42,605 nt of DNA, taken from an uncultured Lachnospiraceae bacterium. GTDB lineage: Bacteria > Bacillota > Clostridia > Lachnospirales > Lachnospiraceae. The stretch covers positions 1 through 42,605 of the forward strand of contig CANPZE010000022.1 of the NCBI GenBank assembly GCA_947589315.1, read 5' to 3'. The notes below the pieces were generated by a model that saw only the letters and a program-made list of their open reading frames with translations, was not told the origin of the DNA and did not search any database. Numbering within the stretch: the stretch's first letter is position 1; each line of letters starts with the position of its first letter. Shown in pieces: positions 16,855 through 26,103 of the stretch. The position numbers and the translations under genes were made by a program.

Positions 16855-18628
16855 AAACCGTTACGATATGGATGAGATTCTGGAAGATAAGTTTGATATG
16901 GATCAGCTGAAGCGTCTGGCACGTTATCTCCATCCCTACAGAAAGCAGATGGTTCTGGTATTGGCGCTGATGCTCAGTTCTTCTGCTCTTGTCATGCTCA
17001 TTCCCAAACTATTCCAGCTGGAAATGGATGTATATATTCCGGCGGGAGATATGAAGAGCATTTTTCTTCTGTGCGGGCTGGCGATAGGTATCGTACTGTA
17101 CTCTGTGGTCTGCCTGCGCATTAAGATTTCCTATACCACGCGGATAGGACAGAGCATCATCCATCAGCTTCGCCGGGATCTTTTTGCCCATCTTCAGGAG
17201 CTGCCCTTCTCTTACTATGATGACCGTCCCCACGGGAAGATACAGGTGCGGGTAGTGAACTATGTGAATAACCTCAGCGATCTGTTGTCCAATGGGATCC
17301 TGAATACAATTACTGACTTGTGCAACCTGGTATTCATTCTGCTTTTCATGTTTTCCATGAATACCCGGCTGACGCTGATCTGCCTGTGCGGGCTGCCGGT
17401 CCTGGTGTTGTATATTGTTCTGTTAAAGAGGAGGCAGCGTTATGCGTGGCAGGTGCAGAGCAATAAGCAATCCAACCTGAATGCCTATATAGCGGAGAGC
17501 ATTAATGGAATCCGGGTGACCCAGGCTTTTGTCCGGGAGAAGAAGAATGTGGCTATTTTCAATAGCCTGAGCATGAGCTATCGAAAAGCGTGGCTGCGGG
17601 CCTGTTATTATAATTTCCTGATGAGCCCTATGGTAGATCTGATCTCTACGATCACTATCTCTTTTATTTATGTAATTGGAGTGTCCTATATTTTGGACGG
17701 CAATCTGTCTGATGTGTCGGTGGGAGTCCTGATTTCCTTTACCGTATATATTGGACGGTTCTGGGCGCCGATTAATACGATTGCCGGGTTTTACAATAGT
17801 GTGCTGACAGCCGTTTCCTATCTGGAGCGGATTTTTGAGACTATTGATGAGCCGGTGAAGGTGAAGGATGCGCCGGATGCAATAGAAATGCCGGAGATTA
17901 AGGGCGATGTGCGCTTTGAGAAGGTAAGTTTTGGGTACGAGGAGGGAATTCCTATTCTGAAGGAAATTGATTTCCATGTTACGCCGGGGCAGAGCATCGC
18001 CATTGTAGGGCCTACCGGGGCCGGGAAAACCACGATCGTAAATCTGTTAAGCCGTTTTTATGATGTAGATGAAGGAAAGGTGCTGATAGACGGGATTGAT
18101 ATTTCCCGGGTAACTCTCCATTCCCTTCGCTCCCAGATGGGGGTCATGATGCAGGACAGCTTTATTTTCTCTGGAACGATTATGGATAATATCCGTTATG
18201 GGAACAAAGAGGCTACAGAGGAAGAGGTTATCCGGGCGGCCAGGACTGTCCGGGCGCACGATTTCATTATGCAGATGGAAGAGGGGTATTATACGCAGGT
18301 AAATGAACGGGGAAGCCGTCTGTCGGCCGGCCAGCGTCAGCTGATCTCCTTTGCCCGGGCGCTGTTGAATGACCCGGCGGTCCTGATCCTGGATGAGGCA
18401 ACCTCCAGCATTGATACGGAGACGGAGGTACTGCTCCAGCAGGGACTGAACCGCCTCCTGCAGGGAAGGACTTCCTTTATCATTGCCCACCGTTTGTCCA
18501 CGATCAAGAATGCAGACCGTATTTTGTATGTTGCGGATGGAGATATTTTGGAAGAGGGCAGCCATGAGGAATTATTGGAGAAGAAAGGACATTATTATGA
18601 ATTGTATATGTCCCAATATGAATTTTAA
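16847..18628 (+). CDS. ABC exporter half-transporter, catalytic subunit
   Basis: This 593-residue partner subunit has a ~50-residue cytosolic N-terminal lead ('MDEILEDKFDMDQLKRLARYL'), six membrane helices and a canonical ATPase. Walker A is GPTGAGKTT (388-396), Walker B ends in catalytic E517 ('LILDEATSSID'), and the H-loop is H548 ('IIAHRLSTI'). Its signature is LSAGQ (492-496), a deviation from LSGGQ. That signature would complete the degenerate ATP site of the partner, while the partner's LSGGQ completes this one. The ATG lies inside the end of the preceding gene, with GGGAGGGG just upstream, so expression is translationally coupled and gives equal amounts of both subunits. Confidence 0.93.
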   Translation: MSRNRYDMDEILEDKFDMDQLKRLARYLHPYRKQMVLVLALMLSSSALVMLIPKLFQLEMDVYIPAGDMKSIFLLCGLAIGIVLYSVVCLRIKISYTTRIGQSIIHQLRRDLFAHLQELPFSYYDDRPHGKIQVRVVNYVNNLSDLLSNGILNTITDLCNLVFILLFMFSMNTRLTLICLCGLPVLVLYIVLLKRRQRYAWQVQSNKQSNLNAYIAESINGIRVTQAFVREKKNVAIFNSLSMSYRKAWLRACYYNFLMSPMVDLISTITISFIYVIGVSYILDGNLSDVSVGVLISFTVYIGRFWAPINTIAGFYNSVLTAVSYLERIFETIDEPVKVKDAPDAIEMPEIKGDVRFEKVSFGYEEGIPILKEIDFHVTPGQSIAIVGPTGAGKTTIVNLLSRFYDVDEGKVLIDGIDISRVTLHSLRSQMGVMMQDSFIFSGTIMDNIRYGNKEATEEEVIRAARTVRAHDFIMQMEEGYYTQVNERGSRLSAGQRQLISFARALLNDPAVLILDEATSSIDTETEVLLQQGLNRLLQGRTSFIIAHRLSTIKNADRILYVADGDILEEGSHEELLEKKGHYYELYMSQYEF

Positions 18629-18682
18629 GAAGAACGCTTTTAGGCGCGCATTGTTATGTAAAAAGCCAGGGAAGGTGCGTGA

Positions 18683-19600
18683 ATGGGAAAAATGAGGAAG
18701 GAAAGATCAGTTTTTGCAGAACGGCATCCCCTCGTCTCTCTGGTTTATCTGGCCGGAGCGCTGTCCATCACTATGCTGACAATGCATCCGCTTATACTGG
18801 GGCTCTCCTTTTTGCTGTCGGGAGGCTATGTTCTCCTTTTGCAGGGAAAGAAGGCAGGACGTTATACTTTGTGGATGTTACTGCCCCTGCTCTTTTTCTC
18901 TTCTGTGATACTGCCATTATTCTCCCACAACGGGGTTACGCCGTTGTTCTATATCAATGATATGGCTGTTACTCTGGAATCCGTACTGTATGGTGCGGTG
19001 ATGAGCTTGCTTTTAGTCAGTGTGTTTCAATGGTTTCAGGTCTGGCGGCAGCTCCTGGACGAAGAACGGTTTCTGTATTTGTTTGGACGGGGGCTGCCAG
19101 CGGCGGCGCTTCTGTTGTCTATGGCGCTGCGGCTGCTGCCTCTGCTTCACCGGCGGTATCGGGAGATCCATGATGCCCAGCGGGGAATGGGAAGGGATGG
19201 CGGCGCCATGACCTTTTGGAAAAGGGGGAAGCTATTGCTAAAAGAGCTTTCTATATTGATCAGCTGGTCCCTGGAGAATTCCATAACCACGTCTATGTCC
19301 ATGGAATCCAGAGGTTACGGGTCGGGAAAGCGTACCAGCTTTCACTTGTTTGTCTTTGGCTGGGAGGATGGGGCCTGGCTGGTACTTCTGCTGCTTTTGT
19401 TTGGAGGATGTATTCTGATCATCGGGCAAGGAGGCTTTGCCGCCCGTTATTTCCCGGCGGTCAGCGAGATGCCGTGGGGGCGGAGCCAGACCGCGGGGCT
19501 ATGCTGCTTCGGGGCCGGAGCGGGGCTTCCTCTGCTATGGGACCTGCTGCATCTGGAAGGAGACAACTGTCAGAGCTGGGGAAAGGAGACAGAAGAATGA
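18683..19600 (+). CDS. Energy-coupling factor transporter transmembrane protein EcfT
   Basis: This 305-residue membrane protein of the CbiQ/EcfT family is the coupling scaffold of ECF vitamin and metal importers. It has about six hydrophobic helices. The cytosolic coupling region holds 'RRYREIHDAQRGMG' and 'SLENSITTSMSMESRGYG', the conserved Ala/Ser-Arg-Gly segments that contact the ATPases. The downstream ATPase starts inside its stop codon (ATGA), so the two are translated together. The gene begins only 54 bases after the ABC exporter and shows no riboswitch in that gap. The last 30 residues are hydrophilic. Confidence 0.88.
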   Translation: MGKMRKERSVFAERHPLVSLVYLAGALSITMLTMHPLILGLSFLLSGGYVLLLQGKKAGRYTLWMLLPLLFFSSVILPLFSHNGVTPLFYINDMAVTLESVLYGAVMSLLLVSVFQWFQVWRQLLDEERFLYLFGRGLPAAALLLSMALRLLPLLHRRYREIHDAQRGMGRDGGAMTFWKRGKLLLKELSILISWSLENSITTSMSMESRGYGSGKRTSFHLFVFGWEDGAWLVLLLLLFGGCILIIGQGGFAARYFPAVSEMPWGRSQTAGLCCFGAGAGLPLLWDLLHLEGDNCQSWGKETEE

Positions 19601-21270
19601 ATATCCTGGAATTTGATAAGGTATCTTTCCGGTATCCCCAGAGGGAGGAACAGGCGCTCAGTGACATTTCCTTTGCCGTGGAGGAGTCGGAGATCCTTTT
19701 GCTTTGCGGGCAGTCTGGCTGTGGCAAGACTACTTTGCTGCGCCATATGAAAAAGAACCAGATTCCTTTTGGAGAGGGAAGTGGCAATATGTATTTCCGG
19801 GGCAGGAGCCTGGAGGAAATGACAGACCGAGAGGGGGCGCAGAGGATCGGTTTTGTAGGCCAGGATCCAGAGGGCCAGATTGTAACGGATAAGGTGTGGC
19901 ACGAACTGGCTTTTGGCCTGGAAAGCCTGGGCGTCTCCCAGGGGGAGATCCGCAGGAGAGTGGGGGAAATGGCGGAATATTTTGGAATCTCAGGCTGGTT
20001 TCATCAGTCAGTGCAGGAACTGTCGGGAGGGCAGAAGCAAATCTTGAATCTGGCCTCTGTCATGGTGATGAAGCCGGAACTGCTGGTGCTGGACGAGCCT
20101 ACTTCCCAACTGGATCCCATAGGGGCGGAGCGGTTTATCCATACCCTGGTCAAGTTAAATCAGGATTTTGGCACTACGATATTACTGTCAGAACAGCGGC
20201 TGGAAGAGACGCTTCCGGCAGCAGACCGGGTGATGGTCCTGCATCAGGGGAGATTAGTGGGGATAACGCCTGTCAGGCAATGGGCGGAGCTGCTGGCCCG
20301 GCAGGATCAGGAGCTGGAGGCGCCGTTGCCGGTAACAGCCGGACTTCCTGTTGCTTTGCGGGTTTATCTGGATACCATAGCGCATACCGGCGAGTGTCCG
20401 GCGGCGGCCCAGCCGTTGACGGTGAGGGAAGGACGGCAGTGGCTGAAGGAGAGGATAAGGGATCAGGTTCCGGAGCCGCTGGAGACTAAGCGGAGGAGTA
20501 AAAGGAAAGAAAAACCATTTCTGGCAGTGGAGGCAAAAGAGCTTGCCTTTTCCTATGAGAGGAAGGGGCGCCGGATCCTGCACCACTTTCAGATGCAAGT
20601 GGAGAAGGGAAGTATTTATGCTTTACTGGGAGGAAATGGTTCCGGGAAGACTACGGCATTGAAGGTATTGGCGGGCATTTATCCTGCGGAAAAGGGGAAG
20701 ATAGGATGCAGGGGCCGGACGGCATATCTGCCCCAGGATCCCCTCAGCCTCTTTACAGAGATAACGGCAGAGGAAGAGCTTCTGGAGGTTCAGGAATGGA
20801 GGGAAAGCCAGTCTCAGGAAGCTTGGGACAGGGCCCGGGAGAAGGCGGACCGGCTTTTGAAATGGATGGAGCTGGAGGAGTACAGAAAGCAAAACCCTTA
20901 TGATCTGAGCGGGGGGCAGCAGCAGCGCCTGGCCCTGGCAAAGGTGCTTATGCTGGAGCCGGATATTCTCCTTTTGGATGAACCCACCAAGGGACTGGAT
21001 GCTGCCTTTAAAAAGAAGCTGTCTGGCCTGTTAAAGGATTTACAGCATCGGGGCATGACTGTGGTCATGGTGTCCCATGACATAGAATTCTGCGGGGAAA
21101 ATGCAACCCACTGCGGCCTTCTTTTTGACGGGCAGATCATAAACAGCGGCGATACCAGAGAATTTTTCCTGACGAACACATTTTATACTACGGCGGCCTG
21201 CCGTATGACCCGGGGGATCCTTCCAGATTGTATCCTATGCCGGGATATCCTGGAGAAGATGGGATTTTGA
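19597..21270 (+). CDS. ECF transporter ATPase, fused EcfA-EcfA' (two nucleotide-binding domains)
   Basis: This 557-residue protein fuses both ECF ATPases in one chain. Domain 1 has Walker A GQSGCGKTT (38-46), signature LSGGQ (142-146) and Walker B with E167 in 'LDEPTSQLD'. Domain 2 has Walker A GGNGSGKTT (345-353), signature LSGGQ (437-441) and Walker B with E462 in 'LDEPTKGLD'. A charged linker (about 285-310) joins them. Q-loop 'VGQDPEGQIV' fits the ECF type. It powers uptake through EcfT and an S component. The ATG overlaps the EcfT stop codon. An in-frame open stretch upstream (from 19216) is only the alternative reading of the EcfT gene. Confidence 0.92.
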   Translation: MNILEFDKVSFRYPQREEQALSDISFAVEESEILLLCGQSGCGKTTLLRHMKKNQIPFGEGSGNMYFRGRSLEEMTDREGAQRIGFVGQDPEGQIVTDKVWHELAFGLESLGVSQGEIRRRVGEMAEYFGISGWFHQSVQELSGGQKQILNLASVMVMKPELLVLDEPTSQLDPIGAERFIHTLVKLNQDFGTTILLSEQRLEETLPAADRVMVLHQGRLVGITPVRQWAELLARQDQELEAPLPVTAGLPVALRVYLDTIAHTGECPAAAQPLTVREGRQWLKERIRDQVPEPLETKRRSKRKEKPFLAVEAKELAFSYERKGRRILHHFQMQVEKGSIYALLGGNGSGKTTALKVLAGIYPAEKGKIGCRGRTAYLPQDPLSLFTEITAEEELLEVQEWRESQSQEAWDRAREKADRLLKWMELEEYRKQNPYDLSGGQQQRLALAKVLMLEPDILLLDEPTKGLDAAFKKKLSGLLKDLQHRGMTVVMVSHDIEFCGENATHCGLLFDGQIINSGDTREFFLTNTFYTTAACRMTRGILPDCILCRDILEKMGF

Positions 21271-21311
21271 TTTAGTGCAGGCAGTAACATAATGCAGAAA
21301 AGGAGACGACT

Positions 21312-24300
21312 ATGAGAGTGAAAAAAGGAATCAGTATCCTGTTAGTGGCAGCGTTGCTGCTTTCAATATGCGGCATAGAGGGAATGCCTTCCCGGGATAC
21401 CAGGGCGGCCGCTGCGGAAAGCTCTGCCGCGGGGGAGGCTGACCGCTATTACTACCGTCAGCTTACGCCAGAGGGCAAGGCATTTTATGATGCCATGTAC
21501 GCTATGTATACAGAGGGGATCATGAAGACAGGAACGGAAGACTATGACCTGCTCTCTAATGGTTATGTGAGCCGCCAGCAGCTGGTGGCGTATGCCAATG
21601 GAGACATGCAGCTGCTGTCTGACATGGGGGCGGCGCGAGACGCCTTTTATGCAGATTACCCGGATATTTTTTATGTGGATTTCTCTTATCTGTCGATCCG
21701 GGTCACAAGAGATTCCACAGATACGTATCACGCCTATCTTGGCCCGGGCAGGGGCGATACTTATTTTGTCCAGGGCTTTACAAGCCGGCAGCAGGTAGAA
21801 GAAGCGATAGATGAGTATGAGGCAAGGATCAATGAGATTGTGGATGGAGCCAGGAAGCTTTCTGTAGAGGAGGGGGATCGGCTGACGCTTCCGGAAAAGC
21901 AGATAAAATATGTCCATGATGAGATTATACGGAATACTACCTACCGCCTGGAAGACAATTGTAAGAAGGAGAACGTAGGGCATATCAGGACGGTCTATGG
22001 CGCCCTGGTGAAAAGGGAAAGTGTGTGCGAGGGTTATGCAAGGACAGTGAAGGCTGTTTTGGACCGGCTGGGAATCCCCTGTGTGCTGGTACAGGGAATC
22101 TACCGTTACTCAGAGAATGACGGGGAACTGCATATGTGGAACTATGTGAAGCCCCAGGCCGATGGTGAATGGTATGGGGTAGATGCCACTATGGATGACC
22201 CGATTTCGCGAAATGGGGAAAATGGGTTGGATGGTTATGAAAATTCCGAGTACCTTTTAGTAGGGGAAGATATTATGAGCCGCCGCCATGTTCCCAATGG
22301 AATCATGTCGGAGGCAGATTATGAGTTCTCTTATCCCCAATTGGGAGCCGCAGGGGCTATGTTTGAGCGGATTTATAATAAAAGCGGACTGACGGTTATG
22401 TATAATAAGGACGGCACCCATGAGGATCTGGATGCGGGGATCTTTAAGATTAGCTACAATGGAATGGGGTATGCCCGGGCAGCAGAAACGGGCAAATATA
22501 TGCTGGGAAGGTTCCACATCTATTATGAGGAGACCGGCGAATGGGATTATGGCAGCTGGGGATATCTTTTGCCAGACATCTATGAAATTTTTGAGGATAC
22601 GGATACAGAAATCACGATTCCGGTGCCGCACTGCCTATATGTAGAATTTGCAATTACGGATATTGCTCCTGGCGATTATCTGCAAGATCCCAACAAGACT
22701 GCGTTTCAGGGAGATCCCATGCTGCTGGAGGCAGAGACAGGAATGATCTACAATCCCAGCGGGGATTATGTGGCTCCGCCATATATCAAAAGTCTTACGC
22801 CGGGAGCGTCCGGCCGGATCTATACCGGACAACAGTACCATGTTACGGCAGTCTATGACGATGAGCTGCAGCTAGCCCAGGGGGCAGAGAAAGCCGGATA
22901 TGAGCTGATACTAAGTGATCCCCATGCAACGGCCAGGGAATACAGTGTGATTGAGAATTTTCACTGGGATGGAAAGAGCACGATAGAATTTGATTTTATG
23001 CCCAGCAAGATGTGGGCGGATGATTCGATAGAGTATTTGTTCCAGATTACGGGACTGGTGGGCAAAAGGAGTTTAAAGACTCCAAATCCGATCTCCTATT
23101 TTGCATCCGGCTATTGCGCCTCCTGCGCATACCGTTCCAGCGGATATTACTGGAATCTTTTTGGCAAGCCTGCATTGCTGGAGAATACAGATCTGTCTGT
23201 GAAGGACTGGGAGACGAAGGAGGGAGATGCGGTATCTCCTGATATGGTGAACCGGCTGGCGCTGGTGGTGACCTCTCCTACCAATAAGCAGACAGATGAT
23301 ATGAACGATTTAATATCTGATTCCCTTTCCGGGGAACAGCAGCTTTTAAAAAGCGAGACCTATAACATTAATCTTACGGTGTGCAAGAAGCAGGTGGTAA
23401 AGACAGGACAGTCGGTGCGGGTGTCTCTGGGATTCCCTGCAGGGTATGGGCCCAATGATGCCGGCGTTACCTTTAAGGCATACCATTTTACCAAAAATGA
23501 CGCCGGGGAGATTATTGATGTTCAGGAGATCCCCTGCATTATTACCCAGTACGGCCTGCTGATCCTTTGCGATTCCTTCAGCCCCTTTGCCCTTGCCGTG
23601 GTAGAGGGGGACGCTGCCCCACAGGATAATGGGAGGACAGTAATTCTGTCCAAGACAACAGGAGGAACTATAGAAGGCGGCAGCAGTGTTATCACCATGT
23701 ATCCGGGGGATAGCAGCGTCTTTACGGTTCAGGCGGATGAAGGATATGAGCTGGATGAACTTGTGGTAGCGGGGAAGATCGCACAGATCACAGATTCCAA
23801 TTCTATGACAGTGACTTTGGACTATGAGTCCCTTTCTGACGGGATCAATATAGTCGATGCCGTTTTTGCGGCAAAGGCGGTCCATGAGAGAGACCAGGAA
23901 AGGGGAGAGACTCTGGTACAGCCTGCCGCTCTTCCCGCAGAGATTACCTTAGAGTCAGAAAATATCACGGTCAAGGAACAGGAGTCCTTTTCCATTACCC
24001 CTGTAATTAAGGAGCAGAATGGGATTCATACTTATCAGTGGTATAAGGACGGCAATCTGCTGGCAGGGCAGAGAGGGCCTTCCCTTACTGTGGCAAAGGC
24101 TGCCAAGAAGGACGCCGGGGATTACACATTGACGGTGACTACAACGGCAGGTACGGTGAGTACAAAGGCCGCCAGCAAGCTCTGTAAGGTTACGATAGTA
24201 GACGGCAATTCAGGAGATACGGGTTCTCAGGCAACGGATACTCCTCCGGGAGATAGTAACCCCCAGGCCACCGATACTCCTCCGGGGGATACATCCCTCC

Positions 24301-24974
24301 AGACCAGCGCTGCGCCGGGAGAAGAGTCTCATCAGATAGCAGCGGTCACCGGATTAAAAGCGGTGTCACATACGGCTGGCAGGGTGAAGCTTACCTGGAA
24401 GAGGAATCTAAATGCAGACGGTTATTATGTACTGCGGAACGATGGGAAGAAGGGCAGGTTTGCCCGGATTGCCAATGTTAAAAAGCCGGCGTATACGGAT
24501 AAGGCCTGTCTGGCAGGGTCGGCATACCGGTATAAGGTGAGGGCCTATAAGACGGCGGGTGAGACTACCATTCTGGGGAAGAAGTCTAAAGAGGCGAAAA
24601 TCCTTGTGAAGCCCCAGACACCTAAGAAGGTATCTGGGAAACAGACTGGAAGCGCAACGGCGGAACTGTCCTTTAAGAAGGTATCCGGGGCGGTCCTGTA
24701 CCGGATCTATTGCTATAACGCCGAGGAGGAAGCTTATCTGCCGGCATATAAGATAAAAGGAAAGAAGCTGTATTGGTATCAGGAGGAGTCGGAGAAATGG
24801 GTATATCACAATAAAATTGACAGAGATAATGGGAAGGATCTGGTAATCTGCAGGCTCGCCGGCCTGGCCAGAGGAACAACCCAGAAATTTTATATCAGGG
24901 CAACGGTATCGAAAACGGGATATAAAACAGTACACAGCAAGAACAGTAAGGTGGTACGGATTCGGATGAGATAA
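21312..24974 (+). CDS. Secreted multidomain protein: transglutaminase-like, Ig-like and FN3-like domains
   Basis: This 1,220-residue exported protein starts with a Sec signal peptide (residues 1-33, cut near 'TRAAAA'). A transglutaminase-like papain-fold domain (about 180-330) has the triad C239 ('ESVCEGYAR'), H274 ('LHMWNYV') and D291 ('YGVDATMDDP'). A long region with no recognised domain follows. An immunoglobulin I-set-like domain (about 875-963) contains 'YQWYKDGNLL' and 'DAGDYTLTV'. Next come a Pro/Thr-rich linker with a duplicated 12-residue unit (about 973-996) and two fibronectin-III-like modules (about 1009-1098 and 1101-1220). No sortase motif or C-terminal membrane helix is present. 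It sits between the ECF ATPase and S-component genes, suggesting a role in binding or processing the imported nutrient. Whether it is an enzyme or just an adhesin is open. Confidence 0.85.
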   Translation: MRVKKGISILLVAALLLSICGIEGMPSRDTRAAAAESSAAGEADRYYYRQLTPEGKAFYDAMYAMYTEGIMKTGTEDYDLLSNGYVSRQQLVAYANGDMQLLSDMGAARDAFYADYPDIFYVDFSYLSIRVTRDSTDTYHAYLGPGRGDTYFVQGFTSRQQVEEAIDEYEARINEIVDGARKLSVEEGDRLTLPEKQIKYVHDEIIRNTTYRLEDNCKKENVGHIRTVYGALVKRESVCEGYARTVKAVLDRLGIPCVLVQGIYRYSENDGELHMWNYVKPQADGEWYGVDATMDDPISRNGENGLDGYENSEYLLVGEDIMSRRHVPNGIMSEADYEFSYPQLGAAGAMFERIYNKSGLTVMYNKDGTHEDLDAGIFKISYNGMGYARAAETGKYMLGRFHIYYEETGEWDYGSWGYLLPDIYEIFEDTDTEITIPVPHCLYVEFAITDIAPGDYLQDPNKTAFQGDPMLLEAETGMIYNPSGDYVAPPYIKSLTPGASGRIYTGQQYHVTAVYDDELQLAQGAEKAGYELILSDPHATAREYSVIENFHWDGKSTIEFDFMPSKMWADDSIEYLFQITGLVGKRSLKTPNPISYFASGYCASCAYRSSGYYWNLFGKPALLENTDLSVKDWETKEGDAVSPDMVNRLALVVTSPTNKQTDDMNDLISDSLSGEQQLLKSETYNINLTVCKKQVVKTGQSVRVSLGFPAGYGPNDAGVTFKAYHFTKNDAGEIIDVQEIPCIITQYGLLILCDSFSPFALAVVEGDAAPQDNGRTVILSKTTGGTIEGGSSVITMYPGDSSVFTVQADEGYELDELVVAGKIAQITDSNSMTVTLDYESLSDGINIVDAVFAAKAVHERDQERGETLVQPAALPAEITLESENITVKEQESFSITPVIKEQNGIHTYQWYKDGNLLAGQRGPSLTVAKAAKKDAGDYTLTVTTTAGTVSTKAASKLCKVTIVDGNSGDTGSQATDTPPGDSNPQATDTPPGDTSLQTSAAPGEESHQIAAVTGLKAVSHTAGRVKLTWKRNLNADGYYVLRNDGKKGRFARIANVKKPAYTDKACLAGSAYRYKVRAYKTAGETTILGKKSKEAKILVKPQTPKKVSGKQTGSATAELSFKKVSGAVLYRIYCYNAEEEAYLPAYKIKGKKLYWYQEESEKWVYHNKIDRDNGKDLVICRLAGLARGTTQKFYIRATVSKTGYKTVHSKNSKVVRIRMR
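24228..24299 (+). repeat. Two tandem 36-bp repeats in the linker of the secreted protein
   Basis: The units 24228-24263 and 24264-24299 differ at a few positions and encode two copies of a 12-residue Ala-Thr-Asp-Thr-Pro-Pro-Gly-Asp-type segment. They lie in the flexible linker between the Ig-like and FN3-like domains, so copy-number change would alter only the stalk length. Confidence 0.8.
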
Positions 24975-25003
24975 CGGACCGCTGCTTATGGGGAGGTGAC
25001 GCG

Positions 25004-26032
25004 ATGGAAGAGAAGAGGGAGACAGGGCCGGAAGCAGCCCAGTTGCCCAAAGGCAGCCGCCGGCAATATGATCAGCAGGTTATCCGGCGTCAGGAAAGAA
25101 AGCGGCGGATCGCTGCGCTGCTTATGGCGCTGCTGGCTCTTCCCGGTGTGTTTGTGATCTTTGTAAGGCTATTGGGGGGACGGCATTATCTGTTGGTCAG
25201 CTTCCTGGTACTTCTTCTGATCCTGGGAATGTTCCTCATAGATTTTGAATACAAGCGCCCTAAGGCCAGGGACATCGTAATATTGGCAGTTATGACGGCA
25301 ATCTGCGTGGCCGCAAATGAGATCTGCAGCCACACGGTTCCTCTTCATGCCGGGACGGCAATGGTAGTGATCACTGGGGCGGCGCTGGGCCCGGAAGCTG
25401 GGTTCCTGGTAGGGGCTCTTGCCCGCCTGCTCTGCAATTTCTTTGCCGGGCAGGGAACCTGGACTCCCTGGGAAATGGTCGCCTGGGGACTCCTGGGATT
25501 GACGGCCGGCCTGGCTTTTAACCGTTTGGAGGTTCACAGCCGCTTTGGCCGGGAGGGAGAGAACCAGGAGAAAAAAAGGAAAAGACAGGCTTTTCTGGCG
25601 GCCGTTCCACCGCTGGGCTGTGTGCTGATTGCCTGGCTGGCCGCCTATATGGCGTATCTGTTCCGGGGGGAAGCGGGGGAGAATTTCTTTGGCTGGAGGT
25701 TATATCTCTATGGGATCGCCGGCTTGCTGCTGGGCTGTGCGCTGCAGCGGAGAAAGCTGCCGGCAGATTCCCTGGTGATGGCGGCCTTTACCTTTATCAT
25801 GGTCTTTTTATTGTATGGGGGCCTTATGAACCTGGCAGGGATGTTTATGCAGGCCCAGGCCGCCCCGGATACTTCCTCCGTCAGCTGGGAGGCCCTTTGC
25901 GCCCTTTATCTGACAGGAGTGCCTTACGATCTGATGCATGCGGGGACAGCGGCTTTTTGTGTCCTGCTCTTTGGAGATACTATATTAGAAAAACTGCGTA
26001 GGATTCAGATTAAATATGGAATATTCCACTGA
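25004..26032 (+). CDS. ECF transporter S (substrate-binding) component
   Basis: This 342-residue membrane protein matches the S-component class by its core: 'ARDIVILAVMTAICVAAN', 'GTAMVVITGAALGPEAGFLVGALARLLCNFFAGQG' split over two helices, and 'WEMVAWGLLGLTAGL'. Two additional N-terminal helices and a ~45-residue hydrophilic lead precede the core. I count about nine hydrophobic segments in total against the usual six. It is the last gene of the EcfT-EcfAA'-secreted protein-S cassette, which makes a dedicated transporter. The ligand, probably a vitamin or metal complex, cannot be read from sequence. Start ATG follows GGGGAGGTGACG. The atp operon promoter comes 20 bases after the stop. Confidence 0.8.
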   Translation: MEEKRETGPEAAQLPKGSRRQYDQQVIRRQERKRRIAALLMALLALPGVFVIFVRLLGGRHYLLVSFLVLLLILGMFLIDFEYKRPKARDIVILAVMTAICVAANEICSHTVPLHAGTAMVVITGAALGPEAGFLVGALARLLCNFFAGQGTWTPWEMVAWGLLGLTAGLAFNRLEVHSRFGREGENQEKKRKRQAFLAAVPPLGCVLIAWLAAYMAYLFRGEAGENFFGWRLYLYGIAGLLLGCALQRRKLPADSLVMAAFTFIMVFLLYGGLMNLAGMFMQAQAAPDTSSVSWEALCALYLTGVPYDLMHAGTAAFCVLLFGDTILEKLRRIQIKYGIFH

Positions 26033-26051
26033 TCAGCAAGGGGATTTTTGG

Positions 26052-26080
26052 TAGACTTTTCCGCTGGATTATTATATACT
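26052..26080 (+). promoter_or_regulatory. Promoter of the ATP synthase operon
   Basis: TAGACT (26052-26057) and TATACT (26075-26080) are separated by 17 bases. The predicted start is near 26087, leaving a leader of under 20 bases that consists mainly of the AGGAGG ribosome site for the first gene. Confidence 0.6.
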
Positions 26081-26103
26081 TGTATCACAGGAGGAACAGT
26101 GTT

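Noticed and set aside
18629-18682. Vitamin riboswitch ahead of the ECF cassette
   Set aside because: The gap is only 54 bases, too short for cobalamin or other known vitamin riboswitches, and no conserved core is visible.
19216-19596. Long N-terminal extension of the ECF ATPase
   Set aside because: It is only the alternative frame of the EcfT gene; the ATG at 19597 overlaps the EcfT stop and starts the normal ATPase domain.
24228-24299. CRISPR-like repeat array
   Set aside because: Only two directly adjoining, imperfect units without spacers, in frame within a protein linker.
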